From Balanoglossus misakiensis (lineage: Eukaryota; Hemichordata): a stretch of 64,000 bases of DNA. The DNA lies in the NCBI GenBank assembly GCA_040954595.2, contig CM082589.2, positions 5,332,001 through 5,396,000 of the forward strand. The letters run 5' to 3'. Positions within the stretch are counted from its first letter, which is position 1. Every line of letters starts with the position of its first letter. The position numbers and the translations under genes are program-made. Below the pieces are notes generated by a model, which did no database searches, was not told the DNA's origin, and saw nothing but the letters and a program-made list of their open reading frames with translations. Positions 53,775-64,000 of this stretch are shown here, piece after piece.

Positions 53775-56700
53775 ATGGCGTCCAACGCAACGAAATGGGA
53801 AACTGTGTCTCACAAAAAGAAAGCTACGCAAGCAGACAAAAAAGCCGCTCGAAGGGCACTGACGGAAAACAGACCGACCATTGATGTTGCAGGTAAGTTA
53901 AATATCGTATGCGATCGGAGATCGTGGCTTCGTAGAGATCCTGGGTGATGGGGGTCAAGGAACGAACCATATGTGTACACGTGGACAAGTACATGACATA
54001 AAGCCTTCAGATCACTGGTTAATATCCGTTGAACGACCTTTCTACACTTCCCGTTTCATTGTGTATCCTTAGTCATAATTCACAGGAGCGCGGTTCAGGT
54101 TTCGATTGCTTCTTGACAGCATGGGTGGTTTCGACCAGGGGTTTCGATTCCTTCGCGAAACCAAACACCTGTTTGCTACCGTTGATCCGTAAACAATGTT
54201 AATTTCTTGGGGACCTACTAAATCAAATTGAAGCTGCGTTAGTCTAATTTATTCAGCAGATATTGCACGAAATCCGCAAAATAAACAAATACCTTCGTAA
54301 AAATCATGAAAATGGTCGTAGTTCACCAGCGATCTTCATGGTTGAGTCTCGGACATAACATATGCTATGCTTATGCATATGGTATTGCGTAATCTTATAA
54401 ACACTTTCATCATTCATTTCGGGTCTACCCCCCCCCCCCCCCCGCAAGCTCTACTTCTCTGGTACTATACGGGCTCTAACTATAAAATTTCCTATTGTTA
54501 ATGCTAAAATAGGGATCAGTGTTTCATGTTGGTTGTGGGCATTTTATGTATATTGGCATGTCAATGTCCCACATGTAAATATTGAAGAGGGATTCATCAT
54601 CTGGACACTTTTACAGCCCTTCTCTGAATAAAATATCTCACTTGAATGTTACTGGTAGTTTTTACATAGGGGCCATGTGTTAACTGATAGTAATATTAAT
54701 GTTTGTTAACAAAGCATATTAATATTAATTTCTCGTCTATATATGTTTGATTTCACAGCCCCTTTGCAAGAATCGGCAACAATATATAATTCTGCATTTA
54801 AAGAGAAGGAGGAGAATAATATCAAGCCGCAACAACAGCAGCAGCAACAACAACAAGCGAAGAAACAGACCCAGAAGAAAAAACCTGAAAAGAAAGATGA
54901 ACAGTTCAAGACGCTTGATGAGGCCCTGAAGGTCTTTGATGTGAACAGCTTGCAAGCTTTGTTCAATGATGTCCAAAACAGGTTCCCAGATTCACCGCTG
55001 GTGAGTACAGATCTACCCTTCGTCCCCTGCTTTTCACAATGGAGGCATCCAGCTCCATTGCAGATTAACAGTGGGTATACCCGACAGTGCAGTAGTAGAG
55101 GGGGTTGCAGGATGTAACAATCCCTGGGATGATGCTGTTTGATGCAGACCAATGTTCTCTCTGCTTTTCTCCATTGAGTATTGAGGTTCCAGAAACACTG
55201 TCATTCTCCGCAAAACGTGCAGGCTAATAAAGTACCGTTGATGTTTTCTTCCTGTACAGTTATGGTTGAAAGATTTGGTGACTTACATGAACTTGAAGTT
55301 GAACGTCAAAGATAGCATGGGTGACCCAGTCTTTGGTGAAAAGCCTTTAGGTGAGTTTAGTGATTGTGATAGTTTTCACTTGCCTGCTATTTTCAAATTA
55401 TTCACAGTTGCTTGAAAACGAATACATCCAGTGTCGATCGATCAGACGGCCTGGTTATTACATTTTCTGTTGATATTGCGAAAATTTCCCGTTTTACAGT
55501 ATTACTCTGGTTTTCACTTATGCATTTGTACACATCTACCTCAGATTACCCGTACAGTAAAGTGGACAGCTCCTTGAAGAAAATCATGATGTCAGCCCTG
55601 GACAAATGTTCTGCCAATAACAACACGCTGAATCTCTTCTTCGAGTTTTGTGTCCATGAAATGATCAGCGACAGAAACAAAAGTAAGTGCACATGGTTGG
55701 TTGAGTTTGTCCAAAACTGTTTTCAGTATTTTCGGTGCGTATATAAACTGCATTTTCTAGTACTACCTGTAGTGCAGAATTTGACCACTTTTTCAAACTG
55801 TTCATTCTTTCAGATTTGTCCAGCTATGGCTACAGAATCTATCTGCAGTGCATTGCATTTGAGAGACCCGAAGTTGTCACTAAGAATATTCCGAAGGTAA
55901 GATTACAAGAGAGGGAGGGGGGGACCAGAGTTCATTCAAACCGAGATTACTCAAATCAATGGGAATCCACAGAAAAAAGGACAGTGTCAACTAAAATGTA
56001 CACCTTTGATCCTACTATATCACATCCTAATTTTGCTATCTGTTACAGTTGTTGGAGCTGATTAAGAAGAAACAGAACGGTCCAGCCAGTTGTCTGAGTA
56101 TCATGTGGTCAGTGGGCCAGGCAGGTCATAATAACTTTGCCGCGGGTCTCAGAGGTCAGTATACAAATGACAGCTCTTGGAGTGGATCTGTTTTCTTGTG
56201 CCTGTTCATCCCTGAGTAACTCTTTATGGTTTGGAATTTGGCATGCATATTTAAACCACCCAGTGGATACATATCTGTAGCCTCATTCAACCGGAACTGT
56301 GTGAAATGATATCACTCCTGTCTGTTCTCAATTTTGATTGCAGTGTGGATTAAGGTCATGTTTCCACAGCTAACATCCAAAGCCTTGGCTAACTATGCCT
56401 TGACGTATCTGGGAGATCTCTTCAGGTAAGACTTGTGCCTTTTCATGTTACATACATATTCGAATGTTTAACTTCCCATGAGATTCAAATCATACTGCAG
56501 TCAAGTTTCAAATCAGCATCTAGTTGCATTTGGATTCATTCAGTTACTTCGTTTCATGTTTTTTTCATAAATTTATTTCTCGTTTGCACTTGCAGCCAAC
56601 ACAAAGACCGATCTCCTGGATATGAAGTGATGGGACCCAATGAATTCTTTCCGATCATGGATTTCATCTTCACGCCCAACAATGGCCTTGCTGGAAGGTG

Positions 56701-59700
56701 AGTGCTACGTTTTGTCTGCGTGTGTGTCACTACCCACTGAAATGGACGAAATGTTTCTCTAGAATCGCGTACACGGAAGCCAGATTGATTGTAGGTGAAT
56801 CAGTATTGAGCTGATTTAAAGAAAATTCTGTGAAATACCCTGCATGATTGCTTGTTCATAGTTTAGTGTTGCCGTGAAAGGATACAGATATATGGCATGA
56901 CTACTGTAATCTATGGCGATGCCTTCCGAGGCACTGCACGCTGTCCGAGTTTTCTGATAGTCTATTTTAGTTCGCTAATCGTATAAAATCTGTTTCTCTG
57001 CATGCTATGTTATGTCTTGGCTGGGTCGACAATTTGCAGTCAGCTGCTTGGGTAATTATTTGTGCTCACTGTGTGTATGAATGTATGTGTGTGTGTGTGT
57101 ACGTACATATGTACTTGTATATGAGTCACCCCTCCTAACAAGTTGTGTGTGGTACATTCTGGGTTAGTTCATGCGTCTGGGTTTCGCTAACACTTCACTA
57201 CAGGGGTGTGTTGGGATAAGGTTGCTCTGTCTCTTGCCGTAGTTGATGATGCGTAGATTTTCTGATAATATACGTAACTGACATCGTGCTTAACATTAAT
57301 ATCTTTCTATCCAACTACAGATAAACATGCGGTAACATGTAGTTTTCAAAATAAAACTATTAGCTGTGGAATGAATGTTCGTCCAGTGTCTCATACTTAA
57401 TTGAATGTACTCAAAACCTTCCAGCTTAGGATTTGTTGTAATATTAATGTATTTTTTGTGTTTTGTAGCCTGCAGAAGAAACTATTGGGTTTCTATCCTA
57501 AGCTGAAGGTAAGACTGTTATTTGATGAAGTCAAACAAACATATCAAAATTGTTTCTTTGGGCCATTAGGTTGTCTTGAAACCAAAAGATGAAATCAAAA
57601 ACGTGCAGATATGGGTCAAAGGTCAGCTAAGCCAACCCAGTATTATAAGTTCTGTATTGACTCAAAATTCTTCTTGATTTCAGGCACTGGCATTTGGTGA
57701 GAACCCCGCCACTAACCTACGGAACTATTTCCCTTCACTGCTGGCCAGGACTACGATCAGCTGTCCACCCTCGCTAAAAACTGAGGTATGATACATGTAT
57801 ATCTTTATGTGTGTGTGTCCATTATTGGTGTAGACAGTGCCATTGGCAATATAGTGTGTGACGAGGGGTATACGTCATGGCGTCTACTCTAAGTCTTTCC
57901 TTCAGTAACCACATTTGTGTTCCTTTTTCTCTCTGCCGCAGTTGCTGTCATGCCTGACGCTGTGTCTGTCGTCCGACCACCACTGTTTCAGTGAGTGGTG
58001 TCAGATGTACACGACACACATGGAGCAGTCCAGTGTCCTCATGAATCACTTGTTGTTTGTGTGGGACCAGGCATCCAAGAAGGTACAGTGGAATTTCCAT
58101 CGCTTGAATCAAAACGTTAGAACATAAATCCTTTCTGAATAAAGGGAGAATTCTGCTGCGTAGTGCGTAAATATGTACCCCGAAGTTGCAAGTCTGTAAT
58201 GAAGAGTTGAACCTTTCCATGTACAGTAAAATCTGTCTGAACTTAACACCAAAGAGACTGAAGAAATTGTTCAGATTACAGAGGTGTCCGGTTTATAGGT
58301 ACTTTTGACATGGTTTGGTCTAGACAGGTTTCCAGTATTGGATGGGGTTTGGTTTTAGACTGGTTGTACTGTACAAACAAGTGATTTTTTTTTTCTGTGT
58401 TTTGCAGATTCCTAAGAAGCCACTGAGAGACACTATCCGAGCGTTTAGCGTGACCAATGAAGAACTGTCTGCCAAACCTGGTCATCACGACCACATCAAT
58501 GCGTGTAGAGTGGCTTGCAAGGTACGAAGGAATTATTTGATTGCATGATTGTGTACAGGAACTATTGGCCCAAGTGGGCTGAATGTCATTTCAAATAATC
58601 ATACATTCGTCGAGTACATGCATCTAGAGGTGAGCCTTGTTTTTAAACAATTCTGAATTCTTCTGTGTCTCCAGGAGTTGATCGCGAAGATGACCGGCAC
58701 TACGTTTCCGTGGAGAACGCTGGTGTTCCTGCTGATGACCGGAATGATCGCCCTGGTGACCATTGACATGTACCGGCACCGGGGTTATTCCGGTTCCAAG
58801 ACTGCGCTCGTGTTGGAAAACAGTGGAGTTGAGTCGGCATCAATACAAGCATGGAATAAAATTACTGTGTATGCGGGAAGAACAAAAAAGTAAGTTGTGC
58901 GAGACCAAAATTTTCTGGCCTTTAAATGGTAGCTACAGTATCTTTAGTGTTAGTTTTCAACATGAGCATATATGGCATGTTTTCTGTATTAAATTCATAG
59001 GATCACAGCTACTTTGTTTTGTAATAGATCCAATTATCCCTTAATGTATTCTGAAAGATGAAATGATTATAAATTTTTTCCATTATTGACCACATGCAGA
59101 TAGAATCTTTCGATGCAAGTGTTTACTAGTGACATGGATTTGATAAATGTATACTGAAATTTAGATTATCTTTAAAATTTTATTTCTGTCTTGCAGTTGG
59201 ACACAAGAGAATGTTCCCTTCTATTACGCCAAAGCCTGTGATTTCAGTGAGCCGTATATTCAGTTGCTCTGGGAAAAACTGTATCAGCTGGGCGTTTACA
59301 TAACGGAGGTGACGGAACCGCAGAGGAAATGGCTGAACCAGAAAGTGCCACTTCTGTTAGAATGGGTAAGTCTTGGTTTTGGCCATTGAATGTAACTATA
59401 TTCATGGGGGGTCTGACCACTGCATTGTTGAATGGAAGTGTTCTACCCGGAATTTTTTGATAGAATGGTGGCTATCTGGGGAGAACACTTATGGTGCTGC
59501 GAATGAAAGCAATAACCTTATACAACACGAATTAATGATCTACAGAGCTTTTGAGTGGTTTTGAATTTTTGACTTGGAAGATAGAAATATTTGCTTTCTT
59601 CTTAAATTTTCATGTGATCTAAACAAAATTGATACACTCTCTCGTTTCAGATTCAAGATCGGTTACCCGCGGTGACAGATACAATAAAACACTACGTGAT

Positions 59701-60182
59701 AGTTGTGTGGTCGGGGACATACCACTATAGTATGGTGATATGGGATACATTATCCCCTTATATTTTCGCAACCGGCACTTGGCTGCAAGAAAACATCTTT
59801 ACGTGAGTATCTAACACTTTGTTAAATATCCATTAATTTCCAAAACACAAAAACCCTCCAGTCTAGCATTTACATCCTTCGAAAATATCAATGTAGAATT
59901 CAAGATTATTTGAAAACCCAAAAACCCAAAACTGATTTTAATATTCCTGAAGAAGACATCACACAAGTAAATAAATTAAAGTGCTCAGATAGTGAGAAAA
60001 AAAACCTATGTTGAGTTATCTGATTTTTATACATGTTTTTTTTTTTGTATCTTTTCAGGGGGAAACTGTCCCAGGAGTCTATCTCACACGGCCTGCACAG
60101 CACGTGGAATTTGGTGCAAAACTACACTGTGGCGTTTACCCATTGGTGTTCACAGGCCATGAACAGAGAATACGCCCAGTAG
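53775..60182 (+). CDS. TMEM214: TMEM214, endoplasmic reticulum membrane protein, 16 coding exons
   Basis: Orthologue of human TMEM214, an ER-anchored protein reported to recruit procaspase-4 in ER-stress apoptosis. Exons: 53775-53892, 54759-55000, 55260-55350, 55545-55682, 55814-55896, 56049-56154, 56344-56425, 56596-56697, 57469-57508, 57684-57785, 57942-58082, 58408-58521, 58675-58889, 59197-59365, 59651-59802, 60059-60182. All splice in phase to 2,019 nt, 672 residues plus TAG; human is about 690. The start MASNATKWETV parallels the human N-terminal WEVV motif and has a good context (AACATGG); an in-frame ATG 18 bases upstream is less likely. Family blocks include FKTLDEALKVFD, LWLKDLVTYMNLKL, DYPYSKV, GPNEFFPIMDF, FTPNNGL and GFYPKLKALAFG. 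A hydrophobic helix lies at about 467-486 (TLVFLLMTGMIALVTIDMY) and further hydrophobic stretches in the C-terminal 100 residues, as in the human protein. It has nine consecutive Gln in exon 2. Confidence 0.95.
53893..54758 (+). other. TMEM214 intron 1 (0.9 kb)
   Basis: Non-coding GT..AG intron, the largest in the 5' half of the gene. It carries a 16-base C homopolymer at 54428-54443. No other feature seen. Confidence 0.75.
56698..57468 (+). other. TMEM214 intron 8 (0.8 kb)
   Basis: Non-coding intron before the 40-base exon. It has a short GT repeat near 57084-57100 and nothing else I recognise. Confidence 0.75.
58222..58337. mobile_element. Diverged copy of the ACAGT-GAAACCTGTC element in a TMEM214 intron
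   Basis: TACAGTAAAATCTGTCTGAAC at the left and GACAGGTTTCCAGTA at the right mirror the ends of the 29.9-kb copy, with the shared internal GAGGTGTCC. It lies between exons 11 and 12 of TMEM214. Confidence 0.42.
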
Positions 60183-61422
60183 ACTGTTTTACAGAATACA
60201 GTTCCTAAATATATTTATTGAACGTCAGTAATATAAAAAGAAAAAATAGTAAAATAAAAAAATAAATAAAAAGTTATTAAATTATGAAATTGTTACACTG
60301 CATTTTATGTAGCGTCCGTGATCATGTGTACTTTTATGAACTTTATCTATTGTATGACCAGCTGTTGTGACGAGATTGGAGTAAGGTTTTCAGAAGAGTC
60401 TGATTCAGAGACAAACTTGAGTTTCAAAGACTTAGGAAACAGTTTGATTCTGGCTATAACAGACTTTAAAGAAGTACTGAGAAAACAAGAAGTATCACAG
60501 ATTGTATTTTTACTTACTGATAATTTCAAATGAGGAAATGAATCATGGCAAAGATCAGTCTGGTATGATCATGAATTGTAATCACACCGCGATGTTATTT
60601 GGTTGACAGCTTTTCAGATTTCATAATTGTGCGTCACAAATTTAGATTTCTCTGATGTACTCAAGTTGTGTACGTGTACCTTAGCCTTCTTTGCGAGTCC
60701 CCGCAACTCTTGTGTCACCACTCAATCATGATATAAATCCTTTTGTGTTCAGGGATATCTGCACAAGAAGGGGGAGAGGCCAGTGAGTTTTATCACCCGT
60801 ACCCCGCAGTGCTTGCATTACAGCTGTGATCATGATCGTTTTTTTCCCATTTTTTCCGGAACATGCCACTTGGCAGCTCCCAGTTTATCGGCAATTTTCT
60901 GTGCAGTCATTGATGGAACCTGAAATAATGCATTAAGTTCTCATCCTGTCAATGTTGTACTTCCTGTATTTTTTTTTCGGTAAGTTTTTGTGCCGTGCAA
61001 TACAATGTTTTCCTTCTGTTGCTTTGGGACTGATTTGTTGAATATATTTCAAATCGGCCGTCACTTTCTGGCAATCTGCCACTTTACTTCATGGATGTTG
61101 TGGCTACTTTCTGTTCAATAAATATAACTTTTTTTCCATGAATACAAAATGCGTGTGGTTCCTTATTGTTTTATAGTCAGAACCAGGGGGCTTCTTTCTA
61201 TGGTAAAGTTGGACCTCTTTCATGGTTATCCCTCAATATTCACCTTTTACTTATCTGCTTTGGTAAGTTGACAGTAATGTTGTTTAGAGGTAAGTAAAAA
61301 GTAAGTTCATGACAATGTGGTAGGCTGGTTTGACTTTAAATCTAAATCATGTTTAAAATGGTGTCTGAAAAGTCAACATATGACATTTCTAAAATAAAAG
61401 ATTCTGTTTTCTGTTTTCTTCT
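60183..61422. other. Convergent 3' intergenic region between TMEM214 and TATDN1
   Basis: About 1.2 kb between the two stop codons. It probably consists of both 3' UTRs. A minus-strand stretch with a good acceptor, about 60827-60919, is open for 29 codons but does not fit the TATDN1 splice phase as a coding extension. No other gene seen. Confidence 0.5.
60253..60272 (+). terminator. TMEM214 proximal polyadenylation signals
   Basis: Overlapping AATAAA signals begin 71 bases after the TMEM214 stop codon (60253-60258 and again from 60261). A further AATAAA at 61117-61122, followed by T- and GT-rich sequence, could end a longer 3' UTR of about 950 bases. That longer transcript would approach the convergent TATDN1 3' end. 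Confidence 0.55.
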
Positions 61423-63881
61423 TCACCTGTGATCACTGAAGAACAGTTTTTCTGCATTTCCGTACAGTGTTGTTGCTAGTTCATTGATGTCTTCATTCCT
61501 GGCTGCTGCCATCACTTCCAAGACTTGACTGAAACGGAAAAAAGTGAAATGGATGAATTTAAAGTGTGCTTTTTAGGATGTGTAAACACATAAGAAGTCC
61601 AAAACCCATGTGTTCTTTGCCGACATCAAAATGAACAACATTCTTTGCAGACATTGCAAGTTTAAAAATAGAGAGACAGAGATCGTCAACCTCAGAGAAC
61701 ACAACCTCGATGTACTCACATAATATTACACGGTTCATTGCGACTCTTCACACAGTGGTCCTTCTCCCAGCGTTCTTTCTTCTTGGCCGGAAATGTCGTC
61801 TTGATGTGTTTGGAGCCGGCATGGGATGGCCTGATCTCACACCATGGAGCATCTTTGGGTAAAAATTGGCACAGGCAGTGAAATGTTGGTTGGGGAATAT
61901 TGTTAATATAGACTGATCAGATACTAGGGGCTCGCATTTGAAATTCTGTACTGGATTTGGTCGGATTTAATTTTGTTTATCTCATAAACATTACCAACAG
62001 TCACACAGAGCATTCTGTTCTAATATACATGCACCTGGTACTGATTGTGGCACAGCGCAATATTTAGACTATGCCAAAAATATAGAATAGAAACATAATG
62101 TGCAAGACCTAGGTATAAAGTGCAATGCATTTGTCCTCCGACTTAGATGCAGTTAACTATGCAAACACTGACCTGTCTCAATCATCAATCTTTCACTCGG
62201 TATTGAACACATCACTTCTAAATTTTCTGGAGTTTTCAAAGAACTGTGAAATTGAGAACAAAAAGCATAGTTACTTCCACATTCAGATTTGTGTAGATTA
62301 TATACCGGTAGGTTGTATGTGTGCTTGTATGTGATTTTATGTGTGTGTACCATGTGAAAGAATACAGTAATAATTATATGTACATTAATCATGATACTAC
62401 AGTAGATAAGTCAAGCATAAAGGAATCTTTGAACTCACCATCCATTGATGCCAATGTAAAGTCCCATCTCAAGCAGAGCCTCTGCAGCTTCTTTGGAACC
62501 ATCAAATGTGTGAACCTACGGAGACAGAAAACACCATCAGCCCTTGCTGTAGTATGACATCAACGAGCCCCATGATTATTTGAATGAACACTTTTGTCGT
62601 ATAGTTTCAACCCCTTATTTGCTCGATCAAGGGCCATGGGTCATGAAAATATCCAAAATTGTAGTAAACCAGACCCCTATGATATTTTCAGCACATGCAA
62701 GTAGGTGACTGTGTTTGCCTGGGAGAATGAATTAACCTTACTCTGGTATACTGTGTAAATGACTCATAAAAAGTAACCATCTCATAAAAGGACACAGTCT
62801 GTATCTGCCATCAGGGGCCCGATAAAGCCCTGACCATCCTCTGAATATTGAAATGAAACATTTGGACTTACCACTCCCCCGACGAATCTGTCTTTGTTCC
62901 TTTTTAAAATATCTACAAAAACAAGATGTAAGGTCATGAAAGTGGCTTACTGCGACATTACTAATATGTGGTGAGTGACTAGTAGAACCGGAATCACAAG
63001 ATACATACTATAGGCAAACTCTCAAACAGTGTGATCCAATTCGATACTTTTCAGGAAATGGAAGTAAATTTCAGTTGATGAATGTACAGAGTTGTCAATG
63101 TACATACCTATCAAGTCAGTGTGCGAGTTCCTGCAGTGAAGAAACATGGGTAGCTTCGTCTGTTCTGCAAGAAGAAACTGTTTCTCAAAATACCTGAAAA
63201 GTAGGAAAGTAAATCCTTTAATTAAAACTGCCTGTATTGGTGTTGGGTTTCTGAGAAAACTGGTCAATGATTTTACGTCAGTAACTTTTGATAATGGCAT
63301 CAGCAAATGACTTATGCGACTTGGCTGAGCAATACATTGCAGTTCATATGAGCTATAACTTAGAGTATTTATACATGTATGTCAAATACTTTTAGTACAA
63401 ATGTACCTACTTCAGTTGTGTTTCCTTGGGACAAAACTGCACTCTGTCGTAATCTGTAAAATAGTAGAGACAGTTCCATGAAGCATCATTTTTGTATAGA
63501 ATTTTCATGATTTTTACCTGTCGATGTTTGCAAGTCCTAAGGTTTGTGACGTTATGATGTTCACTAAGTTACTGGTACTAACATTTTGCATATGACAGGA
63601 TAGCTTTGATACTGGTGCAGACAGTGGGACAGTTATGTATACGGTATCTCTTATGTGTAATTCACACTTTTCATGGACCCATGTTCCAGTCTGATAAAAC
63701 ATTCTTTCACTATACATGTACTATATTTCCTCACCAAGACCGCATTCTCCAATGGCAATAACTTTCTCCTTGTTGTCCTTCACTAATTCCAGAAGATCAT
63801 TCAGATATTTGTCTGGGTCGTTGCTTTCTTCAAACTCTGTACACCTGGTGGGATGACACCCGACTGTACTGTACAAGTTTT
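61423..63881 (-). CDS. TATDN1: TATDN1, TatD-family metal-dependent DNase (3' portion, gene runs off the right edge)
   Basis: TatD-related deoxyribonuclease. Exons in transcript order: 63735-63881, 63411-63453, 63108-63193, 62872-62912, 62439-62515, 62173-62243, 61720-61852, 61423-61528. They join in phase to about 233 residues plus TGA. Human TATDN1 (297 residues) aligns throughout: [107 protein letters not shown]. The metal-ligand and catalytic positions of the TatD fold are present: Glu in GECG, His in FLHC, His in VHTF and Asp in ETDAP. The N-terminal 65 or so residues, with the first metal-binding motif, lie beyond position 64,000. The exon 63735 start completes a codon begun in a missing upstream exon. 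The C-terminus ends FFSDHR; an overlapping donor (AG before GTGAAG) could splice on instead. Confidence 0.94.
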
Positions 63882-64000
63882 CTGAAATGGAGTGGTAGTA
63901 TATTTGCATGTAGACTGATTATGGTGTCGATTTCCTGAAATTTGGACATCAGAGTTTTTTTCGTTCGAGATTTTTTGCAGAAACAACAACTGCATGCCAT
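63882..64000 (-). other. TATDN1 intron, truncated by window edge
   Basis: Sequence upstream of the first visible TATDN1 exon, with the acceptor CATTTCAG directly adjoining the exon. No exon is seen in these last 119 bases, so the rest of the gene is outside the window. Confidence 0.7.

Noticed and set aside
54706-55152. 148-codon minus-strand open frame with Cys/Leu runs
   Set aside because: It is the antisense of the TMEM214 Gln-tract exon; the Cys run is the complement of CAG/CAA codons.

Overview
This window is animal nuclear DNA. It has intron-rich genes with canonical GT..AG splice sites, AATAAA polyadenylation signals, microsatellites and short inverted-repeat transposon relics; I see no bacterial or organelle features. 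The four protein-coding genes are metazoan families, and the protein 4.1, TMEM214 and TATDN1 products are recognisably close to their vertebrate counterparts. Compact introns in three genes, many TACATGTA palindromes and a divergent adhesion receptor suggest a marine invertebrate, perhaps a non-vertebrate deuterostome such as a hemichordate or lancelet. The species cannot be settled from sequence alone.

Layout, left to right. (1) About 1-29,700 on the minus strand is a protein 4.1 (EPB41/coracle family) gene. Nineteen coding exons join without a frame break into about 784 residues: FERM domain, FERM-adjacent segment, a long acidic region on in-frame cassette exons, and the 4.1 C-terminal domain. 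A candidate non-coding first exon and CpG-rich promoter lie near 43.3 kb. (2) 29.7-43.3 kb has no recognisable coding exon; it holds transposon relics, homopolymers and hairpins, and may be the first intron of the 4.1 gene. (3) 44.7-52.7 kb on the minus strand is an adhesion-type GPCR with a Thr-rich stalk, GAIN domain, GPS cleavage motif, seven membrane helices and an 85-residue tail. Its 5' end is uncertain. (4) 53.8-60.2 kb on the plus strand is TMEM214, sixteen coding exons and about 672 residues, arranged head-to-head with the receptor gene. (5) 61.4-63.9 kb on the minus strand is the 3' portion (eight exons, about 233 residues) of TATDN1, a TatD-family nuclease. It converges tail-to-tail with TMEM214 and continues past the right edge.

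These genes do not form a pathway. The products are a membrane-cytoskeleton linker, a cell-surface adhesion receptor, an ER membrane protein and a metal-dependent DNase. All exon boundaries were read by eye from splice sites, reading-frame phase and family similarity; no search or transcript data were available.
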